A stretch of DNA of 64,000 bases from Paragorgia papillata (lineage: Eukaryota; Cnidaria; Anthozoa; Scleralcyonacea; Coralliidae): positions 933,001 through 997,000 of the forward strand of contig JAWNZC010000122.1 of the NCBI GenBank assembly GCA_035771165.1, in the 5' to 3' direction. This document shows, piece by piece, positions 48,101 through 60,100 of the stretch. Within the stretch, counting starts at the first letter, position 1. Each line of letters starts with the position of its first letter. The notes under the pieces were generated by a model that was given only the letters and a program-made list of their open reading frames with translations, did no database searches and was not told the DNA's origin. Position numbers and translations under genes: made by a program.

Positions 48101-51100
48101 TTCACTTACAATGTAAAGGACCTATATATATGAAATAACACTGATGACGCTTTCAACATTTATCAGCAAATCATAACTACGAGCACCGTGACAGCGCGGT
48201 GAGTTCAAACGTCGCATAACGCATGGTACTATAAATTACCGATATTTCAAGACAAAGTCTGCCGTTTGAGATAGATAAAAAGGAAACATAACAAGCTTGA
48301 TCTAAGAAATACTTGTGCTTATAAAATTAAACAAAATTGATCCTGCCTTTAGTTTATTTTTTCGTACAAGTCTGCCAAATATATTACCCCGTAGGGTCAT
48401 GCATATGTGTACTATCGAAAACAAAGCAGTAAATATTTAATTTAGTTCCCTACCTTGACTTACGAGTTTCCCAGTGAATATTCTGTTCCCATGTCGAACA
48501 TCTACAGGTCCACCTATGACCAAATTCTTGGGGTCTGCCTTGATGAAATCCTCACGTGATGCTATATAAGTTCCCTCGTTCTCAAAGAATACAAAATATC
48601 ACTCTTTCATCTTTTCAGCTTCCGCCAACAAAGAAAACAGTCGTTAATGTTCCAATCATCGCAAAATCTATAACAGCGAGTTATGACGATGTTCTTAGCA
48701 GCCTTTTCTAAATAGTAATTGCCATAAAATATGAAATACTGTAACGAATAATACTTAACTTACCTACACGTGTCTTGTTTTGAAGTTGTCTTGGAATCAT
48801 GCATGTTTCAAAATTTAAAGAAAGAACACTGAACACTTCGAAGTGCGTCGATAACGATTGCCAGCAGCCAGAGAAATGATAGAGCATATGACCAGATACA
48901 GGTAGAATGTGTGAACAAACTGACGTATCATGCACTCACGTGATTCACATGGCAAACCAATAGGCAAACTTATAACTCACCGCCGACCACGTGGTATATG
49001 ATCACACGCATGGCACCGAAAAAGGTTTGCGATATCATGTCAAATTTGTTTGAAATTCAAACGTTTTATATCAATCGAATTGAAATATCAGTAGACAAAT
49101 ACTTAATAAAATAATATCCAGTTTGTGCGAGGAATTTTTTTGTCACAGTCCTCAGCCTCCAGGGATCTCATCGCGCAAATACAAACTTCCAATATCCGTT
49201 AGTGTTTGACAGATTTTCTTCCACACCTTTCCGTCCCTTTTTAAAACCGGTGGAGGTCGGTGCAAGCCAAAAGATAGTGTATGTAGATTCGGAAAACAGC
49301 TTAACAGATATACCACAAACACCTATTAAATATCTTGAAGCATTCGATGTTATTACTACAGTATAGTATATCAAGTGAATTTTACAATGATGTATTAAAA
49401 ACCCAGATATACCGTATCTTATAAGAATTTACAAGATTTCACAAGATTTTACAAGATCAGACAAGAGTGAACAGAAGATCCTATAAGATCTTACAAGATC
49501 TTACACAAGATCTTATAAGATCTTACAAGATTGAACACAAAATCTTGTAAGATCTTGTAGGCTTTTATAAGATCTTGTAAGATTTTTTTAACATCTCGTC
49601 AAAGTTTTTTTTCTATATAATCTGTATAAAGGACAACACAATCAGATGTTACAAAAAATCTAAAATATAAACCTACATACGGTGACCAGTTTGAAATCTT
49701 ACATTTCAAAAACAGTTGTTCTAAACTTCTTTAAAAACATCTTATAAGATCTTACAAGATCTGATATAAGATTTATTTTACTCAAATTACATAAATTTGT
49801 AAAATCTTATAAGATCTTACAAGATTTTTCTTATAAGATTTTATCATAAGATCTTGCAAGATTTTACAAGATCTTGTAAGATCTTGGCAAGATTTATCTT
49901 ATAAGATGCTTTAATAAGATCTTACAAGATCTTACAAGATCTTACAAGATCTTACAAGATCTCGCAAGATCTTGACAAGATTGTCACCTGGGCATGTTTT
50001 AGATAGAGCAAAGTGGAATGATAGAGAACTTTGAAGAAAGAGCACTTTGCTCTATCTAAAAGTATAAGATAGTTCTGAGATGATAGTTATAGTTTGTAGT
50101 ATAAGATAGTTCTGTAGTATAATATGAGTTTGTAGTATAAGATGCACCTTTTCACTTTGCTCTATCTTATACTACAAACTCATATTAACTTCCATGCACA
50201 CTGTTATTTTCAAGGAGTAGTTTAAATTCGGGTGAACGGATTAGATTAACTCCTTCAGGGTGGGTTATTTTACATAAGTTGTTTTAACTCCATTTATTGG
50301 GTTATAATAGCTCCAACGGAGGGTTTGTTTAAAACAGTCATGTTGCTAGGTATTTAAATTCACAATTGTATTAAAGTTTCAACTAGCAGTTTATTAAAAT
50401 TTAGGTAAAAGGATCGAAAAAATTGACAACCAAGCTTTCGGACTAAACGTCCATCATCAGGGTTAGAAGATTAATAAATTTAACAAGTCAAGAAGGAATA
50501 CATACGCTAATACAAAAGAACTAACTACAAAAGAATGCTAATGAACTAGAAGTTACTATCGCAAGTGAAGTGCTGCCTCATAAAAACGGCGTGCCACGCG
50601 GTTTACTTTAAAACAACATATTTTATTAGAATACCCTACTGTACTTATAGAACAAACTACCACAGGACTTAAGAACTTCGAATTCTACTCCTTCGTCGTT
50701 TACCAGAAATTGTAAACAGATTATAAGACTAAGATTTTCGACCCCAATAGGCCACGTGTAAATTGGACAATTTAGTGTATGTATAATTTGTTGGGTTTTT
50801 TTAAATTTTATTTACATGTATTTATTTTATTTTATTATCTTTTTTTTTTTTTAATTTTATTTTGTTATTATTCATGGTGGACTAGCTAGTATGGTTCCTT
50901 TGTTGCTTTCTGGTCCTTCCCCACTGCATTTATCTAATTCTTTATTTATTTATTATTTATTTATTTATTTATTATTTATTTATTTTTATTTGTTAACATT
51001 TGTACGCAGTGAAAATGGATTAAATTAAATTAAATTATAAATTAAAACCTTGAGCGTACTCCACAGGCAACTCTGTGCAGTCTGTGGCTCAAGTAACACC

Positions 51101-54100
51101 CTCTTGCCCACTCCAGTAACACCACCCGAGTTTACCCAGCCCACCTGAGTTTGCCCACTTCACCTGAGTTTGCCCACTCCACCCGAGTTTGCCCACTTCA
51201 CCTGAGTTTGCCCACTCCACCCGAGTTTGTCCACTCCACCCGAATTTGCCCACTCCGCATGAGTTTGCACACTCCACCTGAGTTTATACACTCCACTGGA
51301 GTTTGTCCACTCCACCGGAGTATTCCCACTCCACCCAATTTTGCCCACTCCACCCGAGTTTGCTCACTCCACCCAAGTTTACCCACTCCACCCGAGTTTG
51401 TCCACTCCACCCAAGTTTGTCCACTCCACCCGAGTTTGCTCACTCCACCCAAGTTACCCACTCCACCCGAGTTTGTCCACTCCACCCGAGTTTGTCCACT
51501 CCACCCGAGTTTACCCACACCACCCAAGTTTGTCCACTCCACCCGAGTTTACCCACACCACCCAAGTTTGTCCACTCCACCCGAGTTTGCCACTCCACCC
51601 AAGTTTGCCAACCCCAATATAAATTATTTAACCCATGCATGAATAGAATACAAATGAATCTATGGCATCCAGGGTATTATTCGTCAGATCTTTATGTGAT
51701 TAATTACCTTATATGAAGTACATAAAGTCAATTAAATAAAAATGGTGCTAGTCAATAGAACTGGCCTCGTTTAACCATCGTATGAATCCACGCCATTCTT
51801 GTCGAGTTATACATAGCTCGGGAAATGGACTGGGCACGAGTAAAGACACAGCTAACCCAAGACGAACGCCAAGAATAGTGTGCTGCCTCGCTGATGCTCG
51901 GCAGCAATAATATGATAAAATATTCAACATATATGAATTATAAAAAGGGGGGAATATTAACCCAATACATGCAGAAGCCATGCATGGAAAGTTCTATAAT
52001 GTTTATTTCTTAACTAAAGGCAAATACGAACTAGGGAGAGTTCTCCCTCTATCCCTGTTTGCAATAGCCTTATTAGTTACTGCAATCTCCCAAGCCTCTT
52101 CCCATCTTCTTTGTGACCATCTATTTTCCTTTGTTAGGACTCTTGCATCGGACCATGAATTCGATGATCAAAAGAAATAGAATGTCCAGCCAGTGCTGAG
52201 TTCTCAATCTTCATAAGTTAGGCACTTCGTAGGTGTTCCTTCTTTCTAGTTCGAAATGCCCGTCCATGTATTCGACTTCACAATCTCCGCAGGGAATAGA
52301 ATAAACAACACCCGTTTGGCTATTCTTATCTTTTAACTTTGAGACAACGTCGCTGAGTTTTTGGACTGGTTTAAGGGTCACTTTAACTTTATGGTTCCGA
52401 AGTATGCGTTTGATTTTCTCACTCGTCCATAATACAAAGGCTTTGCGATGGATTTCTCCTTGTGATGAATAAAATCGTCTGGTGTTAGCCAGAGTACAAT
52501 ACATAAGACCTGAGAGTCCAAAACAAAAACTGTACACAACCAAAACACTTTCAGTCACCGTAAACGCTGTCGTATTTAAATTTTTGTCGATCAAAAGAAA
52601 TAGAATGTCCAATGAAATGCAATAAAATGAATATAGCCGTTGCAGCCAGGCAGATGTCCAATGCCTTTGAAAAATGCAAATATTCTAGCAATGTTCTTTG
52701 TATAAAACATGGAAAGAAAGAACTGTAAAATATAACCCTAATATTTTAGTGGTATTTTGACGCTTGCTTCAGTAGCCTGGTGGTAACATCGTCAGTTCGC
52801 AGGCAAAATGGTCGAGTTCAAACCGTGGATGCGACCTGCATTTTTCTTCATCTCAATTTTTTTCCTGACCATTGTCTTGAAAATTCTCTTTGTTATTTAC
52901 TACCTTTTTCTTTAAAAATTAGAGTTAAACAACTTTTTTTATTTCAAATATTATACTTTTATTAAAAGTTTAAAACTATATTTTGAATTGTTCCAACGGC
53001 TATTTCCAGGCTCCCAGTGAAAAAGAGCGCGAAGGTGCTTTTCTAATAAGAGGGTTATCCAAAGGATATCTCCAAAAATTTGTGTATTAAAGAGGGTGAG
53101 GGGTTGTTGTGTTAACATATTTCTAGTATATTTGAAACTATGAAGTAGAAATAATTCAAACTTTGCACAAGTATAGTTATCATAAAAGTACACTCCACTG
53201 TACACACCATGTTGTTGCTAAGGAAACCGTTTAGAAACACGAGCATTTTTACTAAAAAATTAAAATATTAATTTTATGTTTCTTTTCTAAAGAATATGAT
53301 GATTGAAACATTGAAAATACAATATCTGTGTGTCTACAAATATTCATGTCAATGTATTGCAGTAAAAGTTGTTTTATGGAGAAAAAATAAACATTTTTGT
53401 TTTACAAATGGAAGGCGCCTGTTTGCAAACGGTATCGATGGAAACAACATAATGTGAACATTGGAGTGTATTTTCCCCATAACTATTCTTGTGCAAAGTT
53501 TGAATTATTTCTACCTCTCAGTTTCAGAGATATTACTCATTTTGTAAATCTTATTTTTGCATGTGTGAGTAAATGACGTCACGAGGCACTTAATTTACAT
53601 GTTTCAGAAACTTAAAGTAAACTTAAAATAACATCAAAGTAAAGTTTGAGATTACTTCTTTCGATTGTGAAAGTTTCAGGGCGAATAATTAAAGGAACGT
53701 ATGTTTGTTTAGCGTTTGAAAAACGGGCTTTTCGCCCAAAAAGTTGAGACATTTTATTCCACAACTAATAACATCACTTAAGGATCTACATGAATTCTTA
53801 TTGTTATCGGACAGACTGTTCAAAACACTCTTTAGAAAACTAAACTCTCATGGGAAAGTGTTCACAAAGGTGTGTAAAATTTATTCATACCGAGTTATTC
53901 TTTTAAAATATAAATAGTCGTCTTATGAGTAATTAAGAATGTACTGTCGATTTTCGACAACTAAATCATGTTCGTGAATAGTTCACTTATAAAATTCGAG
54001 GTTTCTAACCACAAAAATGAACGACAAAATCCCTTTATTTTCTCGTTATGTATACACGCCTTTGCGGTAAGTTTGGGGTCTGGGTCGAGCGATGTCATTA

Positions 54101-57100
54101 GTTGTGCAACTATATGCCAACTATTTTAATGTCTCAATTTTTAGGGGGAAAAGCACGGTCTTCAAACGCTAAATAAGCATACTTCCATTTAATTGTTCAT
54201 CCTAAAACTTTCACAGTCAAAAGAAGCGAAATTTCGTTTCATAGGCACTTTAAATATCTCGAGAACGAGACAATATTTTGAGAAACAGAAAATGCCGGTA
54301 TTCCTCATTTGGAAATTATAATTTACTGGTATCAATACTAGATTCACGATTTTTTTGTCTTTGTGACACTTTAAGACCGCTCACGACGTGACAGAGCCAT
54401 ATAACTAATATATTTTCACCTCCAATTTCTGCAGCTCTCCAATCCATGGACACGGTTTATTGTTCTCTACCGTGCGACATTTTACAGTAAACTGATTGAT
54501 TTCTCTCTTGGCAAAGTTATCTGAGAAGACCTGAAAAATTAAACAGAACTGTCACATGTATCTGTGCCAAAATTAACCTAAGGGACTGTTTACAAGTATA
54601 TCAAAATTAGCCTAAGGAAAGATTTACCCTAGCACCCGGGTTACCCTTGCACCCGGGTTACCCTAGCTCTCGTACATTTCTTGTTTTTTCGTTTGTTGTG
54701 TTTGTAACAATCAACAATATGTGCGCTTTCTAGCTTTATTTATATTACCAATGCTCTCACAACTTTTCCCGCAATCTCCTATATCTCGTCTATATCAATC
54801 ATTCCCTGTTCTCTTGTTCGGTCCTTAATTAATCACTTATCTCAAACTTCTATTAATCTATTTAATCTGATAAACATTACACTATCCCCCCTCTAAGACA
54901 GAGCGTCCTCGATCTGTACGTCCTCCAAAACATAATCTTGATATCGGTCAGGGGGATTTCTTTGTCGAGTCGATCGCCGTAAAACAACTGGGGACTGTGC
55001 TTGAGCTGGTGGCTCCACAGTTGGATTGTTCTCGTCAGGCGCTGCTGTGTAGATTATCTCTGGTTCACTATCACACGGTGGTAAATTAGTTGGACATGAC
55101 TTCAGCCGATTTCGGTGCACCACCAACAACCGTTGGCGCCCAGACACGGGTTGAATGTAATAGTTGACCTCACCAACCCGATCTAGGATAATATATGGGC
55201 CACTCCAAGGACGATGAAATTTGCGACTACATCCTCGAGGAACTGCTGGATTATGGAGCCATACTTTCTGCCCAACGGATAGGGATATACTGGATTCTGC
55301 CCGGTAGTGCTGGTCGTAGGACTTCTGCTGACGTTGCTGAGCCTTCTCCATGTTAGCAGTGACTTTCTGATGGGTCCTGTGGATCACCTGCCGAACCTGG
55401 TCAACGTAGTCTGCTACCGGAATGACGTGAGTGCTGGATTCCTGACCACTAAGGCTGAAATCTAGTGGCATTCGAGCTTCCCTCCCATGAACTGCCAAAA
55501 AGGGAGACACTCCCGTGGATGTATGACGGCTGTTCCTATAGGCGAATAGTGCCATGGGCAGGTGGATATCCCAATCGTTGTGACGATCATTAACAAATGA
55601 CGTCAATAATGCTTTGAGTGTCCGGTTGAACCGTTCTACCTGCCCATCCGTTTGTGGGTGATAGGCACTGGTTCTTAACTTCTCGATCCCCATAACCTCG
55701 AATACTTTCTTCATCAGATCTGATTCAAAGTTCCTACCTTGGTCGGTGAGGATTTTCTCCGGAACACCATGTCGAGAGATTACTTCCTTCACGAATTCTT
55801 GAGCCACGGTTTCTGCACGTTGATTAGGTATAGGCGTGGCCTCGACCCACTTGGTGTAGTGGTCCGACATTACCAGGATGTACTGGTTACCCTGAGCAGT
55901 CACAGGTAGTGGGCCCACAATGTCCATTGCCCACAGTTCCATTGGTTGGCTGACCTTGATGCTCTGCATGGGCGCTCTAACGACAGGAGAAGGTGTCTTG
56001 CGTTGTCCACATTTAGCGCACCGTAGAAGCCACTGTTGGACGTCTTCTCGCATGCCAGGCCAATAGAACCGCTGTTGTAGATGGTCAAATGTTCGTGCAA
56101 ATCCAAGATGTCCAGCGCTCGGATCGTCATGGGCCAGGTGTAGAATCTCGTTTCTGATATCTGTCCGCGCCACAAGCAGTCGTGCACCTTCAACATTTCG
56201 GTGGAGTATCCCGTCTACCATTTCTAACTGCGTCCAGAGCTGTCTATATCGACGAAGAATACCATTTTCACTCCACCTTCCCCCCAACTCAGGTAGAATA
56301 TTGTTCCGCGTCAGTTGGTCCACTATTTGACTGATCTCACTGTCGCGCTGCTGCATGGTTCGTAGCTCAGAAGGTTGCCATCGTCGGTCGATTCTCGTGG
56401 CTCCTACTCCAATGGTGATCTCGTCATCTGGTACTTCTTGAATCGCCGGGGATTCAGAGAGGACAGGACTGCGTGAGAGAGCATCAGCGTTGGCGTTTTG
56501 CTTGCCCGGTCGATGTCGGATCTCAAACGCATACTCTTGCAAAGCTGAGATCCATCGAGCTAAACGTCCCTTAGGTTCCTTCATGGTTTGCAGCAAGGTG
56601 AGGCATTGATGGTCCGTAACGATGAGGAATGTCTTTCCTAATAGATACGGCGGCCATAATGCCACTGCCCATACGATTGCAAGGCATTCTTTCTCGGTAG
56701 TGGAGTAATTCTTCTCGGCGGATGTAAGCGACCGACTTGCATATGCCACCACCGCTTCCTGACCGTTGACGTCTTGGGCTAAAACTCCACCAAGTCCCTT
56801 ATCGCTAGCGTCAGTATAGAGGATGAACGGGCGAGTAAAATCCGGCATGGCCAGAATTGGTGACGTGCACAGTAAGCGTTTCAAGGTTTGGAATGCATGC
56901 TCTGCCTCTACCGTCCACGTAAAACGACCAGTCCCTCCTTTGGTTACATCATGCAACGGAGCAGCCACGTCGGCAAAACCCTGGATGTATCGTCGATAGT
57001 AGGACGCCATTCCCACAAAAGCTCTGACCTCCGTCACTGACGAGGGAGTTGGGTAATCTTTGATGGCTCGAACTTTCTCAGGGTCGGGCCGGATTCCTTC

Positions 57101-60100
57101 ACTGGAGACAATGTGGGATAAAAACTTGACCGATGGGCTAGCAAAATGACACTTGTCTCTTCGAATCTTCAGTCCGGCCTCTCGGATTCTAGCGAACACT
57201 GCTTCTAGGCGCTGCAAATGTTCCTCGAATGTTCTTCCGAACACAATGATATCATCAATGAACACGAAACAACCCTCGCAACCTTGGAGTATACGACACA
57301 TCATACGCTGGAATGTTGCTGGAGCATTCGTCAGGCCAAAGGGAATGACGTTGAACTCATAATGGGCAAGTCCGACTGAAAATGCAGTTTTAGCCTTGTC
57401 TTCCTTGCGTAGTGGTACTTGCCAATAGCCTGAAGCCAGATCTAGGGTGGTGAAGTACTTGGCTCCTCCCAACTGGTCCAAAATGTCATCCACTCTGGGC
57501 ATCGGGTGTGCGTCTTTTCGTGTCACTGCGTTTACCCGACGAAAGTCCACACAGAAACGATAGGTTCCATTCTTCTTTGGCGCTAGGACGATTGGTGAGG
57601 ACCATGGGCTATCGCTGTGTCTAATGAGACCACGTGTTAGCATGTCATTCACTTGCTTGTTCACCTCCCCTTGTAGATGCACAGGTGTTCGGTACGGTCG
57701 CTGTTTAATTGGGCGATTATCTCCAGTATTGATCGAGTGTTCGGTCACGCTAGTTCTTCCCAACTCGTCGTTTGGCCCGTCGACAAACAAGTCTCTGTAC
57801 TGATTCACCAACGTGGTCACCTTGTTTACTACAGGTGCGTTCTCCTGCACGACCAAATCTGCCTCTCCCGTTTCCCACCACAACTTCCCTCTCGCTACGT
57901 CCACCACCATACCCGTTTTCCGTAAAAGATCAGCCCCTATGATGCACTTATCCTCCATCTCTACCACTATAAATGAATGCAGCCCAATCTTATCTCCAAT
58001 CTTAAACCATAAATCAACCAGCCCATTAACCCTCAGTTTTTCACCACTAATCCCTCGAGCTTCCAACCCACATTCCCTAACCACAGCCGGTTTCACTTTC
58101 TCACTACTTATTAAACTAACCGTCGCCCCCGTATCGACCAAACACTTAATCACATGTCCCCCCACATCAGCATTGACGAACACCCCCGTCGGTGACACAC
58201 TGTTGATATCAACGGCCTCGCTAGGATGGGCTGACCCTTGGCCATTCAGCGGGTCAGCCCTCGTCCGTTTCCCGCTGGCTTGCTTTGGTTTTGGAATCGG
58301 TCGTAGCAATCTCTGGCGAAGTGACCACGTCGGCCACACACGTAGCACGCATCTTGCGTTTGGCGCGTCGAACATTCTGCTGCCCGGTGATTAAACTGAC
58401 CACAAGAAAAGCATGCTCCCCGGGGTCGACGCGACGATTCGCGCGAGTTTATCGCGTGGACTGCACAGCTCTGTGTTGAGAGTTCATCGACTCTCGCGGT
58501 AAGGCTCTCGATTGTAGAAATCGACAAATGTAGAAATCAGTGCTTCTTGTCTGTTGTTGCTTGGCTCGTTAATCGCCGCGTTGATGCCAGCAGGGGTCGA
58601 AGTCGATGACTGACACAACGAAGAAGCCATATCAAGTTGCTTCGCCACTGTTATGGTTTCTTCATAAGACGACGCCGGCCTTTGTAGAAGTTGGATCCGC
58701 AGATTTTCCTGTACTCCTTCGATGAACTGTTGGCGCAACAGAGCATTGCGGTCTCCCTCTCCTACATCGGGCATTGCGCGACGCAACGCGCTTTCTAAGG
58801 CAAACGCGTAAACATCCAAGTCTTCGGCTGGCTTTCTTTTGCGATTGCGGAATTCTGTCATCGCCATATATCTTCCTGTATCGCTTCCCCCGAACGAATC
58901 GTTCATTGTTTTAATAAGTACCTTGAAGTCTTCTTTCTTGGCAGCTGGTAAACGTTCAAACACAACGAACGCTTTGCCAGTTAGGAGAGTCGGTAGCCTC
59001 TTCAATTTGTCGTCGTCTTTCCACCCGTTTGCGACGGCACAGACTTCGAACTTGCGAAGCCATAGATCGAAATCCCCATCTCCAAAAACCTCCGGTAACG
59101 CTAGCATTGCTTTTGCCATAATCCTGGTCACGGTACCAAATGTAACAATCAACAATATGTGCGCTTTCTAGCTTTATTTATATTACCAATGCTCTCACAA
59201 CTTTTCCCGCAATCTCCTATATCTCGTCTATATCAATCATTCCCTGTTCTCTTGTTCGGTCCTTAATTAATCACTTATCTCAAACTTCTATTAATCTATT
59301 TAATCTGATAAACATTACATGTTTATAAGGATGCTAGGATAACCTGGGTGCTAGGGTAACCCTACCTCCTTGTAAACAGGCCCTAAAAGACACTCCCGAA
59401 TTTGCTTTCACTATTTAATATTATTATTCAACATTGTTTGCACCCACTGAAGCAAATTCGGGAAGTGTCAATTAATCCAGCCATAGTTAATAGAAAATAT
59501 ACATGGTTTGGAAACCTGGCAAACTTCAAAGCAGTTAAAGTCATCCTCAGGGACTTTACATATTTATACTAATTGGAACATTCTGCGAAGATTTGTAATA
59601 TATCTTGACGGAGTTGACGGAAGTGACGTCGAAAGAGGAATTTGTCTATATGAAAACCACTTTACAGATCTTCTCAGAATGTTCCATTAGTATAAATACG
59701 TAAAGTCCCTGAGGATGACATAGGCACTTTAACAATTTAAACAAGCTACGATTCATGTTGAAAGGTACATGAAGGGGCATAAATCCTTTGTTTTCGATTG
59801 GTTATTAATATTTAAACAGTACGGTTGAGTGATTGATGATTGCTTCATTATGCAGAAAACACAATATGTTCAGTAACCGTGAAAGTGCACAAATTTCCAT
59901 AAACCTGAACAAAAACATGTACATAAAACAAACCATGAGCTTCAAAACCATGTATTGATGTATATTTAACAGTTATACCATGAGCTCATAGCCAACGAGG
60001 CGCTTCGCCGAGTTGGCTATTAGTTCGTATACAACGAGAGCGAATGGTATAACTGTTTTATTATATAGCCAAGCACTGTACAAGAGACAAAATTACAGCG

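Larger units (their letters stand above)
46116..49994. mobile_element. 3.9-kb element with AAGATCTT subterminal repeats
   Basis: The ends TGCCCAGGTGACAATCTT and AAGATTGTCACCTGGGCA are inverted. The first about 480 bp and last about 570 bp consist of many AAGATCTTGYAAGATCTTRC-type units with variable spacers. The interior (about 46.7-49.4 kb) has coding-like remnants on the minus strand. No TSD could be defined. The superfamily is unknown; dense subterminal repeats suggest many transposase-binding sites. Confidence 0.75.
54703..59319 (-). mobile_element. Young Gypsy LTR retrotransposon, 4,617 bp
   Basis: LTRs of 179 bp at 54703-54881 and 59141-59319 appear identical. They start TGTAATG and end GTTACA on the minus strand. 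The target duplication is TGTT (54699-54702 and 59320-59323). A purine tract AGAGGGGGGATAG precedes the 3' LTR and TGGTACCGTGACC follows the 5' LTR as a possible primer-binding site. It is in the same orientation as TRAF, within intron 2. Confidence 0.93.
54585..59385. repeat. MITE interrupted by the Gypsy element, TRAF intron 2
   Basis: GGGACTGTTTACAAG on the left and CTTGTAAACAGGCCCT on the right are its inverted ends. The uninterrupted relative is at 10430-10705, which shows TTGTTGTGTTTACAAGGATG across the insertion point. Confidence 0.65.

Noticed and set aside
51089..51716. Several 60-160 aa ORFs on both strands
   Set aside because: They are produced by the 19-20 bp minisatellite and have no non-repetitive protein sequence.
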